A stretch of 64,000 nucleotides of DNA from Dokdonella sp. (GTDB lineage: Bacteria; Pseudomonadota; Gammaproteobacteria; Xanthomonadales; Rhodanobacteraceae). Of this stretch, positions 1 through 7,897 are shown piece after piece. The translations under genes and the position numbers were made by a program. The notes below the pieces were generated by a model, which was given only the letters and a program-made list of their open reading frames with translations, did no database searches and was not told the DNA's origin. Each line of letters opens with the position of its first letter. Within the stretch, counting starts at the first letter, position 1. The stretch lies in NCBI GenBank assembly GCA_019634795.1, contig JAHCAR010000003.1:124001-188000 (forward strand). Reading direction: 5' to 3'.

Positions 1-42
1 GCGCTGACCTTCTGGCTGCGGCGGCTGGATTCCGGGAATTAG
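1..42 (+). CDS. C-terminal end of an unidentified protein
   Basis: The first 42 bases read in frame as a 13-residue tail (ALTFWLRRLDSGN) ending in TAG. The gene lies almost wholly outside the window, so nothing can be said of its function. An open frame from the edge could also be chance. Confidence 0.3.
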   Translation, partial: ALTFWLRRLDSGN

Positions 43-194
43 CCGGCGCCGCCGCTACCGGCCGTGATCGACTGTTCGGCCGATGCGCGGGCGCACTGCG
101 GCATTCCGACGCATCCCGCGCCCGCATTGACGTCGATCAAGTGGGGCGGGAAGGGCGAGGCAAGAATGGCGCCAGTTCTCAACTGGAGTCGATC

Positions 195-824
195 ATGAAA
201 CGTCTTACTGCGCTCGTAATAGCCCTGGTGGCCGGTGGCCTGCCGCTCGCCCATGCCCAACAGGCCGCGGACTGGCAGGCCGGCGACTGGCAGGTCAAAT
301 TCGGATTGCACGTGGTGGATCCGAAATCGGGGAACGGCAGTCTCGCCGACGGTGCGCTGAAGTCCGATGTCGGCAACGGCCTGAGCCCGACGATCACGGC
401 CGAGTATCGGGTTACCCCGACCTTCGGCATCGAACTGCTCGCGGCATTGCCGTTCTCGCACGACGTCAAGCTCAACGGCACCAAGGCGCTGTCGACGAAA
501 CAGCTGCCGCCGACCCTGTCCGCGCAGTGGCATTTCCCGACCGATTCCGCCTTCGATCCGTTCGTTGGCATCGGCCTCAACTACACGCGTTTCTTCTCGG
601 TCGACGAGAAGGGGCCGCTCACGGGCACCCGCGTTACCTTGAGCGATTCGTGGGGGCCGGCCCTGCACGCCGGTTTCGACTACATGTTCAACGAACGCTG
701 GTCACTGACCGCAGATGTGCGCTGGGTCAGCATTTCGACCGACGTAAAGGTGGATGGTACGAAGGTCGGCACGGTCGATATCGATCCGCTGGTTTACGGT
801 TTGGCGGTCGGCTACCGGTTCTGA
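195..824 (+). CDS. OmpW-family outer membrane protein
   Basis: A 209-residue secreted beta-barrel protein. The start chosen (MKRLTALVIALVAGG) opens a clear signal peptide ending near AHA-QQ; an in-frame start 54 bases upstream would place 18 unsuitable residues before it. The mature part has the OmpW pattern: a W-Q-V-K-F-G-L-H first strand, alternating amphipathic strands, a DPFVGIGLNY segment and a C-terminal aromatic (GLAVGYRF) that fits the BAM signal. OmpW family members form narrow 8-stranded barrels implicated in passage of small hydrophobic molecules; the substrate here is unknown. It converges on the next gene across a long hairpin. Confidence 0.85.
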   Translation: MKRLTALVIALVAGGLPLAHAQQAADWQAGDWQVKFGLHVVDPKSGNGSLADGALKSDVGNGLSPTITAEYRVTPTFGIELLAALPFSHDVKLNGTKALSTKQLPPTLSAQWHFPTDSAFDPFVGIGLNYTRFFSVDEKGPLTGTRVTLSDSWGPALHAGFDYMFNERWSLTADVRWVSISTDVKVDGTKVGTVDIDPLVYGLAVGYRF

Positions 825-850
825 TCGGGACGATCCGGTAGTGACCGGAC

Positions 851-888
851 GCGGCCCGGTGGCGAGCGCTCTCCCGCCATCGGGCCGC
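851..888. terminator. Hairpin between convergent genes
   Basis: An almost perfect 14-bp stem (GCGGCCCGGTGGCG pairing with CGCCATCGGGCCGC, one G-U pair) with a 10-base loop lies between the ends of the OmpW-like gene and the convergent secreted-protein gene. There is no T-tract, so it could be a Rho-assisted terminator, an mRNA 3' stabiliser or a REP-like palindrome. Confidence 0.45.
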
Positions 889-915
889 TGCGAATGGGGC
901 CATGCAATCGGCAGC

Positions 916-1809
916 TCAGGGATGCATGGTCAGGATGTGGACCGGCAGGCTCGAGAATGATTGGGTCGTCGTGCCAATATTGCAGAAGCGCAGGACGACG
1001 GCACCGGCCGTATCGACGCGCATCGGCTGGGCGATGAACTTGGAGGGCAGGGTCGCGCCTTCCTGCAGGCTGAAGAAGACGACGTCGCCGACCTGGGCGC
1101 CACCGGCACCGACCGACACGTCGGCACAGCCTCCACCCGCAAGGGTTACCCCACCCATCGTTCCGGTAATGTCCGCGCCATTGATCTTCGCGCGCGTGAT
1201 GCTGTTGCTTGCGATTTTCGCTTCGGTGACGGCGCCAGTCGCGAGTTCGCTCGTGTCGACCGCACCGGATGCGATCGCCGCTGCGGTTACCGAGCTGGAT
1301 CCGAGTTTCGATGAGCTCACTGCCCCCGCCGATATTTTCGAGTTGGTCACCGAACCCGTCGCCAATGTGGGATTCGGGTAGGTGCCGCTCAGGTCGCCGC
1401 CGGCCGCGCCGCCGATCGACCCGCTCAGCGAGAACTGCGAGACCGGCACGGCCGTGACCGCTGTCCTCGGGAAGAGCGGCGTGCCGTTGACGGCGACGCT
1501 GAGCCACAGCTGCGTGCCATCAAAGGCGCCCGGGAACGACAACGACACCGTGAACAGGCCATCGACGACGGGATATGCCGGCTCGCTGATCGACGAGCCG
1601 ACCTGCGAGCCGCCTGTCTGCGCGTCGAAGAGTCCGAACAGAAGGTCGTAGTTGCCATTGGCCGGGACGCCGTTCTGGGTGAGTCGACCCTGGTAGGTGA
1701 ACTCGGGGAGTTGGGGCGCGGCGAGCGCGGAGGTCGACAACGCTGCGATCGCGATGGTGAACAGGAAGGCCGCGCAACGCAGGCGAACGGGGACGCTTCG
1801 GGTTTTCAT
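916..1809 (-). CDS. Secreted protein with tail-fibre-like helical repeats
   Basis: A 297-residue exported protein with a signal peptide (MKTRSVPVRL... ALAAPQ). The N-terminal half has the recurring bacterial pattern YQGRL-x-NG-P-x-G-YDLLFGLFDA, a beta domain found in many uncharacterised secreted proteins. Residues about 150-225 are an imperfect repeat of Thr/Ser/Ala/Gly with phrases like GSVTNSKI, GAVSSSKL and GAVTEAKI, which resemble the stalk repeats of phage tail fibres and trimeric adhesins. The C-terminal globular part has two cysteines. The start overlaps the upstream gene by ATGA, so the two are probably translationally coupled. Function unknown; a trimeric surface or secreted fibre is an inference. 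Confidence 0.7.
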   Translation of the reverse strand: MKTRSVPVRLRCAAFLFTIAIAALSTSALAAPQLPEFTYQGRLTQNGVPANGNYDLLFGLFDAQTGGSQVGSSISEPAYPVVDGLFTVSLSFPGAFDGTQLWLSVAVNGTPLFPRTAVTAVPVSQFSLSGSIGGAAGGDLSGTYPNPTLATGSVTNSKISAGAVSSSKLGSSSVTAAAIASGAVDTSELATGAVTEAKIASNSITRAKINGADITGTMGGVTLAGGGCADVSVGAGGAQVGDVVFFSLQEGATLPSKFIAQPMRVDTAGAVVLRFCNIGTTTQSFSSLPVHILTMHP

Positions 1810-2108
1810 TGGCAAGCCTCGAATCCGGTATCGAAAAGGGTGTCGCGCGTTCCCGGATCGAACCGCGCGACGTGGCCGGCCGTCAGCGCGAATGTGCCGC
1901 CTGACGAGGTTCCGACCGAGGGCTCGCCCAGTGTTGCTTCGAGCCTGAGACAGTGCCCGGGCGACTCGCTGTGGCCGCCTCCACCGACGATGACCGCGCC
2001 ATCGAGCTGGAATTGCGCAAGGGCGGGCAGGGCAATCAGGAGTGCTGTCGCGATTCCCGCATAAAGACCGCGCACAGTTCGAGCCCGTTTGGGGGCCGCT
2101 GGGTGCAT
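1806..2108 (-). CDS. Small secreted protein with Gly-rich repeat and GFE C-terminus
   Basis: A 100-residue protein starting MHPAAPKRARTVRG, with an Arg/Lys-rich n-region, a hydrophobic core (ATALLIALPALA) and a predicted cleavage near AQF. The mature part (DGAVIVGGGGHSES... LGEPSVGTSSGGTFALTAGH) resembles a recurring secreted-protein motif in which a Gly-rich turn is followed by a second copy. It ends DTLFDTGFEACQ, similar to the D-x-[IL]-F-x-x-GFE tails of many exported proteins of this bacterial group. Earlier in-frame ATGs exist at 2159 and 2138, but they would put charged residues before the signal. Coupled by ATGA to the next gene. Confidence 0.6.
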   Translation of the reverse strand: MHPAAPKRARTVRGLYAGIATALLIALPALAQFQLDGAVIVGGGGHSESPGHCLRLEATLGEPSVGTSSGGTFALTAGHVARFDPGTRDTLFDTGFEACQ

Positions 2109-2324
2109 TTCGCTTGAACGTGCATTTCGGTGTGGCATCTGCGCGGTTTCCGGATGCAAGTCGTATCGGGTACGACCACCCCAGGCAGCATCTCGCGTAG
2201 CGCGATCTCCGCCTTCCTCTCATGCACACGGAAATGCGCGGCGCCAGGGGCCACGTCGAACGGGAAGGGGTGCAGGGTGCTGTTGCGGTGGGGTCGGCAC
2301 GCCGACCGGGCTGACGCGAGAAGG

Positions 2325-2672
2325 CTATTGCTCGAGGAAGGACTTGAGCCGGCCGAGCGCCTGCTCCCACTGGCGATCGACGACCTCGAGATACTGGCGG
2401 GCGTCGTGCAGGGGCTGGGGGCTCAAGGCGTACTGCGATTCGCGTCCGGCCTTGCGCCGCGTCACGAGGCCGGCAGCTTCGAGGACCTGCAAATGCTTGG
2501 TGACGGCCTGTCGGGTCAGCGCGGAATCGGCGGCGAGCTCGGTGATCGAGCAGGCCGAACCGTCGCTGAGGCGGCCCACGAGGGCAACCCGGGTCGGGTC
2601 GCCGAGGGCCGCGAAGATCGCGGCCGCTTCTTCGTTGGCAATGTCGTTTCGGGCGGGCCCGCTATTCGACAT
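2325..2672 (-). CDS. ArsR-family winged-helix repressor
   Basis: A 115-residue ArsR/SmtB-type DNA-binding protein. Visible features are AIFAALGDPTRVALVGRL at the start of the wHTH, the recognition helix SALTRQAVTKHLQVLEAAGLV and the wing R-K-A-G-R-E-S-Q-Y. No paired Cys metal site (ELCVCDL type) is present, so it belongs to the metal-independent branch often paired with SRPBCC proteins. It is the second gene of a two-gene operon, overlapping the SRPBCC gene by 11 bases. Its likely operator lies upstream of that gene. Confidence 0.9.
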   Translation of the reverse strand: MSNSGPARNDIANEEAAAIFAALGDPTRVALVGRLSDGSACSITELAADSALTRQAVTKHLQVLEAAGLVTRRKAGRESQYALSPQPLHDARQYLEVVDRQWEQALGRLKSFLEQ

Positions 2673-3105
2673 GGCGCTTGATGTTTTTCACCTGGGCCTC
2701 CCAGCCGCCCGTGTTCATGCGCAGGGCTTCGGGCCGGCGGCCGGCCGGAATGCGGTCGAAGCCCGATTCGACTACGTGCAGTCGGGTGCCGGTCTCGATC
2801 GGTTCGAGGTGGAATTCGACGAGGGTGGGTTCCTCGGCGGAATAGTCGACCTCGGGGTCGAGGGCGTAAGGGTGCCAGGTGAAGGCGAAATGGTGCTCGG
2901 GGTCGATGGCCTGGGTCACCGCGTTCCAACGCACATGCTCGTAGCCGGGGAAGTTCATGCGTCCGGTCGAGGGCTCGCCGACCTTGAACGGGCCGTCGAG
3001 CTTGACCCGGAACCATTCGCCGAATTCGACGTGGTCGGTCAGGGCGCGCCAAACGCGCGAGATGGGGGCGGTGATGTCGATCTGCTTTTCGATGCGGTCA
3101 GTCAT
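2662..3105 (-). CDS. SRPBCC/AHSA1-domain protein
   Basis: A 147-residue START-like (AHSA1/CalC) protein. It opens with IEKQIDITAPISRVWRALTD and has the usual W-F/P-F-K-VGEP core, an E-F-x-L-x-P-x-x-x-G-T-x-L strand and a C-terminal helix ending GGWEAQVKNIKRHVE. The start is fixed by a strong AGGAGGT ribosome site six bases upstream. Family members bind hydrophobic ligands in a deep cavity, and those next to ArsR repressors are usually co-regulated with them; ligand unknown. Confidence 0.85.
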   Translation of the reverse strand: MTDRIEKQIDITAPISRVWRALTDHVEFGEWFRVKLDGPFKVGEPSTGRMNFPGYEHVRWNAVTQAIDPEHHFAFTWHPYALDPEVDYSAEEPTLVEFHLEPIETGTRLHVVESGFDRIPAGRRPEALRMNTGGWEAQVKNIKRHVE

Positions 3106-3150
3106 GGGCAACCTCCTGGTTGCGTATGAGTCTGCCGCAGTTGCTTGCAA

Positions 3151-3173
3151 TATGCAACCATTAAGTTGCGTTA
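3151..3173. promoter_or_regulatory. Candidate ArsR operator
   Basis: The palindrome TATGCAACCATTAAGTTGCGTTA (GCAAC and GTTGC arms) lies 46 bases upstream of the SRPBCC start, beside a second overlapping palindrome TTGCAATATGCAA (3145-3157 region). Position and symmetry suit autoregulation by the ArsR protein of the operon. No other gene in the short gap would need it, as the next gene converges. Confidence 0.5.
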
Positions 3174-3242
3174 TGGGTTTCCCCAGCCACCCGCGCGTCC
3201 TTGGCGCGATGTCAATTTTTCGAAACCCCCGGGGCGTTGGGT

Positions 3243-3629
3243 TCAGCGATAGTCGCGATGGCACGCATCGCACGCATTACCGACCTCGGTCACGGCTTGG
3301 GTACGACCCTCGCAGCCGGTATTTCGCGCTTTCTGTATGGCAGTCGTGAGCTCGCTGGCGTACTGGTGGAAAACCCGGTCGGGTGTGGGGCCATCATCGG
3401 GCATGGCCACCACGATATCCGTGGATAGCAGCGCCAGTTTGTCGAGGGCCGGGCCCGAGGCATCACAGTTCGGTGTGCCAGCGGAATCGCGGGCGACCTT
3501 GAGTTCGTGATTCATGACCGTCATCAGGGCCTTCGGATAGGCGTTCCTGCGGCCGAGGATATTGGCCGCGGTGACAGCGCAGAGCGCCCCGATGATCAGT
3601 CCGAGCAGCAGGCAAACCAGATAACGCAT
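3243..3629 (-). CDS. Membrane-anchored c'-type cytochrome
   Basis: A 128-residue protein with an N-terminal hydrophobic anchor or uncleaved signal (YLVCLLLGLIIGALCAV), a mostly helical body and a single haem-attachment motif CDACH close to the C-terminus (residues 117-121, then RDYR). A lone CxxCH at the end of a helical domain is the arrangement of cytochrome c' four-helix bundles. The periplasmic side is expected to carry the haem. It is monocistronic between convergent and divergent neighbours. Partner and physiological role cannot be deduced. Confidence 0.65.
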   Translation of the reverse strand: MRYLVCLLLGLIIGALCAVTAANILGRRNAYPKALMTVMNHELKVARDSAGTPNCDASGPALDKLALLSTDIVVAMPDDGPTPDRVFHQYASELTTAIQKARNTGCEGRTQAVTEVGNACDACHRDYR

Positions 3630-3749
3630 GGTGGGAGAATCCTGATGAAGAGACCCTCATGGTAGCGGGATGCAGAAATTCCGCTTGCGGCGCCGCGTCG
3701 CACCGGGTCCGCAGCGGATCGGCTGGCGCGTGATACCCTCCCGCGCCCA

Positions 3750-4592
3750 ATGAACGACCCAGTCCCCATCAGCCCGCTCACCGACGAACGCTTTCGCGGC
3801 CTCGACCGGCTCTACGGCAGCGGCAGCAGTGCCCGCCTGGCCGGCAAGCACGTCTGCGTCGTCGGCATCGGCGGGGTCGGTTCGTGGGCGGTCGAAGCAC
3901 TTGCCCGCAGTGGAATCGGACGACTGAGCCTGATCGACGCCGACGATGTCTGCCTGAGCAACACGAATCGCCAGTTGCATGCACTGGAAGGGCAGTACGG
4001 ACGCAGCAAGGTCGAGGTGATGGCCGAGCGTGCGCGGGCGATCAACCCGGCCCTGCAGGTTGAAACCTTCGCCGAATTCCTGACCCCGTCCAACCTGCAG
4101 CGCCTGCTCGATCGCGGCTACGACCTCGTCCTCGATTGCTGCGACGCGTTCCGGGTCAAGGTCGAGACCATCGCCTGGTGTCGCCGCCGCAAGCTGCCGT
4201 TGATCGTCAGCGGCTCGGCCGGCGGACGCATCGATCCGACCCTGGTGCGCGTTCGCGATCTCTCGCGCACCGAGCACGATGCGATGCTGGCCCTGATCCG
4301 CAAGAAGCTGCGCGAGGAGTTTCGTTTTCCGCGCGGACCGAAGCGCTACTTCGGCGTGCAGGCCGTCTATTCGCTCGAGAACGTCCGCTATCCGCAGGCT
4401 GACGGCAGCGTCTGTGGTCAGCGCCCCGCGGCAGGCGACGCCGGTCTCAAGCTCGATTGCGGCGGCGGTCTCGGCGCGGTGACGCATGTGACCGCGACCT
4501 TTGCGTTTGTGGCCGTCGCCGCAGCGATCGAAAAGCTGCTCGCGGCAAAGGACGAGGCTTCGGCCGAAAGCCAAATCCCAAGCCCGGTTTGA
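3750..4592 (+). CDS. tcdA: tRNA threonylcarbamoyladenosine dehydratase TcdA
   Basis: A 280-residue E1-like/ThiF-fold enzyme that makes cyclic t6A at position 37 of ANN-decoding tRNAs in an ATP-dependent dehydration. Visible are the nucleotide-binding loop VVGIGGVGSW (residues 37-46), the catalytic-core phrase LIDADDVCLSNTNRQ, the SGSAGGRIDPT segment and the C-terminal GGGLGAVTHVTATF region. Length matches E. coli TcdA (268). It is alone on its strand and followed by a REP array. Confidence 0.9.
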   Translation: MNDPVPISPLTDERFRGLDRLYGSGSSARLAGKHVCVVGIGGVGSWAVEALARSGIGRLSLIDADDVCLSNTNRQLHALEGQYGRSKVEVMAERARAINPALQVETFAEFLTPSNLQRLLDRGYDLVLDCCDAFRVKVETIAWCRRRKLPLIVSGSAGGRIDPTLVRVRDLSRTEHDAMLALIRKKLREEFRFPRGPKRYFGVQAVYSLENVRYPQADGSVCGQRPAAGDAGLKLDCGGGLGAVTHVTATFAFVAVAAAIEKLLAAKDEASAESQIPSPV

Positions 4593-4623
4593 GCCAGGTC
4601 ACGCGCGAGCTGTCATTCGCCCC

Positions 4624-5038
4624 CGTAGGAGCGCCTTCAGGCGCGATGCTATTTGCGCATCGTGACCAAGAGCATCTCTGCTTCGTTGTAGGAGGCGGCT
4701 TCAGCCGCGATGCCTCTTGCGCATCGTGACGAAAAGCATCGCGCGTGAACGCGCTCCTACGAAGAGCGGGCGACCTGCTGCGCAGGCCTCGCTGGCGCTC
4801 GACGCGTTTGTGCTTCGTTGTAGGAGCGCCTTCAGGCGCGATGCCTTCTGCTCATCGTGACGAAAAGCATCGCGCGTGAACGCGCTCCTACGAAGAGCGG
4901 GCGACCTGCTGCGCAGGCTTCGCTGGCGCTCGACGCGTTTGTGCTTCGTCGTAGGAGCGCCTTCAGGCGCGATGCCCTTCGTGACGATGCCGCACGTAAC
5001 AAGGCATTTGGAGCATCGCGCGTGAACGCGCTCCTACG
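4624..5038. repeat. GTAG-type REP array, about seven palindromes
   Basis: Units of the form GTAGGAGCGCCTTCAGGCGC followed by GATGC occur near 4625, 4687, 4820 and 4950, and reverse-oriented units (GCATCGCGCGTGAACGCGCTCCTAC) near 4737, 4867 and 5012. Direct and inverted units alternate. Around 4737-4853 and 4866-4977 a longer unit of about 115-130 bases, including a GAAGAGCGGGCGACCTGCTGC spacer, is duplicated. They match the GTAG-headed REPs (SMAG class) described in Stenotrophomonas. No RAYT transposase lies in the window. Confidence 0.85.
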
Positions 5039-5098
5039 ATGAAGCGGCAACACGGGAACGGTCACCAAAGCCTGCGCCGCCTTGCGAACATGCGCTCC

Positions 5099-5899
5099 CT
5101 ATTCCCGTGCGTCCGCACCACCCAGGCTTCCTGATCGCGCATCAAGCCCGAACAATCGGACGGCGTTGCGACTCGTCGTTGCCGCGACCTCGGCTTCGCT
5201 TTCGCCGCGCAGGTGGGCGACGGTCTGCAGCACCTCGACCAGCCGCGCCGGCTCGTTGCGTTCGCCCTGGTGTCCGTGCAGCGGCTGGTCCGGCGAGTCG
5301 GTTTCGAGCAAAAGATGCTCGGCCGGTAGCGTGGCGACGATATCGCGCAGGCGCTTTGCGCGGGGGTAGGTCACCGGTCCGCCGATGCCGAGCAGGAAGC
5401 CGAGGCTGCAGAGGTTTTCGGCTTGCTGGGCGCTGCCGGAGAAACTGTGGACGACACCGCGCAGTCCGTCGATGCGGCGGATGCAGGCGGTCACTTCGTC
5501 GAATGCGCGCCGGGCATGGATGATCACGGGCAGGTCGAACTCGCGGGCCAGTTCGAGCTGTCGACGGAAATAGCGGTACTGCTCCTCGCGATCGAGGCCG
5601 TCGACATAGAAATCGAGGCCGCATTCGCCGACCGCAACGGGTTTTTCCTTTTCGATGAGGGCGGCAAGATCATCGAGGTGCGCCGGTTCGTGGTCATCGA
5701 GGTACATCGGGTGCAGTCCGTAGGCGGCATGCAGGCCCGGATGCCGTGCGCAGACTTCGCGCAGGTTCGGCCAGCCCGGCTTCGAAATGGCCGGGACGAT
5801 CTGATGCTTGACGCCGGCAGCGCGAGCGCGGGCGACCGACGCTTCGCGGTCCTCGTCGAATGCGGCTGTGTCGATGTGCGAGTGGCTGTCGATCAGCAC
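5099..5899 (-). CDS. TatD-family metal-dependent hydrolase
   Basis: A 266-residue TIM-barrel nuclease/hydrolase. It opens with the metal-binding IDSHSHID, then has VGECGLDFY, LPVIIHARRAFDE, GVVHSFSGS and LLLETDSPDQP, all conserved TatD positions (His6, His8, Glu and Asp ligands present). Family members degrade 3'-overhanging or damaged DNA or hydrolyse D-aminoacyl-tRNA; the sub-specificity is not readable here. It lies 16 bases downstream of mgtE on the same strand and is probably co-transcribed with it. Confidence 0.9.
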   Translation of the reverse strand: MLIDSHSHIDTAAFDEDREASVARARAAGVKHQIVPAISKPGWPNLREVCARHPGLHAAYGLHPMYLDDHEPAHLDDLAALIEKEKPVAVGECGLDFYVDGLDREEQYRYFRRQLELAREFDLPVIIHARRAFDEVTACIRRIDGLRGVVHSFSGSAQQAENLCSLGFLLGIGGPVTYPRAKRLRDIVATLPAEHLLLETDSPDQPLHGHQGERNEPARLVEVLQTVAHLRGESEAEVAATTSRNAVRLFGLDARSGSLGGADARE

Positions 5900-5915
5900 G
5901 ATGGCTTGCCCGCAA

Positions 5916-7118
5916 TCAGCGCACCACGAGCCAGGCCGCCAGGCTCAGGAACATGGCGAGGCTGACGATATCGGTCGCCTTGGTCAGGAAGATGCTCGAT
6001 GCGGTGGCCGGGTCGGCGCCGAGCTGGCGCAGCACCTGCGGCACGCCGGCGCCGACGATGCCGGCGACGCCGCAACTGGCGGCCATGGCCAGCCAGGTGA
6101 TGAAGGCGAGGAGCAGGGCGTCCGGGCTGCCCTGGTGGGTGGCCAGCGCGTACATGGCAACCCCGCCGACGATGCCCGTCATCGAGCCGTTGAGCATGCC
6201 CAGCCAGGACTCCTTGGCGATCAGGCGCCAGCCCTGTCCCGGCTTGAGGTCGCCGAAGGTCATGCCACGCAGGGTCACGGCCAGGGCCTGGCAGCCGGTG
6301 TTGTTGCACTGGTCGGAAAGCACCGGCAGGAATACCGCAAGCAGCACGATCTGGTTGATCGTGCCCTGGAACGCGCTGACCACGGCGGCGGTGACGAAAG
6401 TGGCGAGCAGGTTGAGCTGCAGCCATGGGTGGCGAAAACGCAGGCTGCGTCCCCATGACGTGCTCAGGCGTTCCTCCTTCTCCACACCGACCATCGAGCC
6501 AGCCTGCGCGCTGATCTCGAAGGCCTGTTCCTCGAAAAGCACCGAACCGCGGACCACGCCGATCAGGCGGCCGTCGGCGTCGCATACCGGGTAGACCGGA
6601 TAGTGGCGGCGCACGACCTCGCGCATCGCGATGACGACATCGGTCTCCGGCTGCAGCGAGAACGGATGCGGCACCATGATTTCCTCGAGGCGCTGGTCGG
6701 GATCCGCGAACACCATTTCGCGAAACGTGACGACGCCGGTCAGATGGTGCGAGCCATCGACGACGAAAACGTAAGTGACCAGGCTCCGCGAGGCGACCGG
6801 GCGCAATTCCTCCAGCACCGCCGCGACCCGCGCGTCGCCGGGAAATGCGGCGGGCGCCTGTTCCATCAGGCGTCCGACCGAGCCCTCCGGCCAATTGCGG
6901 CTCGACAGCCACTGCTCGCCGGTGCCATGACCGGCAGCGAAGGCGATGCGGGTGCGTCGCTCGGGCCCGAAGCGATCGAGCACGGCCAGTCCACGTCCGG
7001 GCCCCATGGCATGCAGATGGGCAGCGATCGAGTTGTCAGGTTGCGAAGCCAGCCGCCGCGCCGCGGCTTCGGCGTCCATATTGCGCAATTCGTCGAGCAA
7101 CGGGGCTTGATCGTGCAT
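5916..7118 (-). CDS. mgtE: MgtE-family magnesium channel, short N domain
   Basis: A 400-residue Mg2+ transporter. The cytosolic N domain (residues about 1-100) is shorter than the family norm of about 130. Two CBS motifs follow (VTYVFVVDGSHHLTGVVTFREM and PVYPVCDADGRLIGVV), then five membrane segments, including the pore helix region with PVLSDQCNNTGCQALAV where PxLxxxGGNxGxQ is typical. The first glycines are replaced by Cys/Asn (CNNTGCQ instead of GGNAGSQ), seen in a sub-branch of MgtE. CBS domains close the pore at high cytosolic Mg2+. Confidence 0.85.
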   Translation of the reverse strand: MHDQAPLLDELRNMDAEAAARRLASQPDNSIAAHLHAMGPGRGLAVLDRFGPERRTRIAFAAGHGTGEQWLSSRNWPEGSVGRLMEQAPAAFPGDARVAAVLEELRPVASRSLVTYVFVVDGSHHLTGVVTFREMVFADPDQRLEEIMVPHPFSLQPETDVVIAMREVVRRHYPVYPVCDADGRLIGVVRGSVLFEEQAFEISAQAGSMVGVEKEERLSTSWGRSLRFRHPWLQLNLLATFVTAAVVSAFQGTINQIVLLAVFLPVLSDQCNNTGCQALAVTLRGMTFGDLKPGQGWRLIAKESWLGMLNGSMTGIVGGVAMYALATHQGSPDALLLAFITWLAMAASCGVAGIVGAGVPQVLRQLGADPATASSIFLTKATDIVSLAMFLSLAAWLVVR

Positions 7119-7339
7119 GGCGTGCCGTTCCAGGGAGCGAAGATGCTAACCGATGCGCACGGTGGACGGTAGGAACGCCGGGCCTTGCCGTCCTTTCCCG
7201 CCGGCATGTTTCAGCGGTGCGTAGGGCTGCGTTCAGTTTGGAACGAATCATTGGGCTCGGGTTCATGCGCCGATTGCCACCCTGCCAGACAGCTGTTCGA
7301 ACCTTTCGAACAGGAGAATGAAACAGAGGAGTGCAAGAC

Positions 7340-7780
7340 ATGCTCAATCGAATTCTGCTGGCAGGCGTCGCGTCGCTCCTGATTGCTGCCTGTGCACCGA
7401 TGCAGTCGGTCGAGGCCCGCGGCAACTACTACGAACGCGGATGCGACAACTGCGGACGTGTGGTCCGCATCGAATCCATCGGCCAGCGTGATCGTCACGT
7501 CGGCGGCGGTACCGTGCTCGGCGCCATCATTGGCGGCGCGCTCGGCAACCAGGTCGGCAAGGGCGATGGGCGCAAGGCAGCCACGATCGCCGGAGCGGTG
7601 GCGGGCGGTGCGATCGGCCACAACGTCGAAAAGAACAATCGACGCGGCCGCAGCTACTACCGCATCACGGTGCGCATGGACCATGGCCGCACCTATGCCT
7701 ACGAGCAGTCCGAAGACTACCACCTGCGTCGTGGCGACCGCGTGTACATCGACAACGGATACGTCGTGCCTGCACGTTAA
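7340..7780 (+). CDS. Glycine-zipper 2TM-type outer-membrane lipoprotein
   Basis: A 146-residue lipoprotein of the SlyB/Rick_17kDa type. The signal peptide ends in the lipobox LIAAC. A glycine zipper (GGGTVLGAIIGGALGNQVGKG then AATIAGAVAGGAIGHN) sits in the centre and a beta-rich C-terminal domain (YYRITVRMDHGRTYAYEQ... GDRVYIDNGYVVPAR) follows. The ATG is preferred to the in-frame GTG nine bases upstream because GAGGAG lies 8 bases before the ATG. A strong terminator follows. Confidence 0.8.
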   Translation: MLNRILLAGVASLLIAACAPMQSVEARGNYYERGCDNCGRVVRIESIGQRDRHVGGGTVLGAIIGGALGNQVGKGDGRKAATIAGAVAGGAIGHNVEKNNRRGRSYYRITVRMDHGRTYAYEQSEDYHLRRGDRVYIDNGYVVPAR

Positions 7781-7826
7781 AGCGTTGGCTGCCGATCGGC
7801 ATTGCCGAGCTGGCGCGTAAAACGAA

Positions 7827-7862
7827 AAAGGCCGGCGACAATGTCGCCGGCCTTTCTTTTTT
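7827..7862 (+). terminator. Rho-independent terminator
   Basis: Stem GCCGGCGAC / GTCGCCGGC (9 bp, AAT loop) preceded by AAAAAG and followed by CTTTCTTTTTT. It lies 46 bases after the glycine-zipper gene and before the convergent SleB-type gene; the flanking A-tract suggests it can work in both directions. Confidence 0.9.
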
Positions 7863-7897
7863 GTCTCGATCGCTGCGAGCGCCCGATGGGCGGTACG

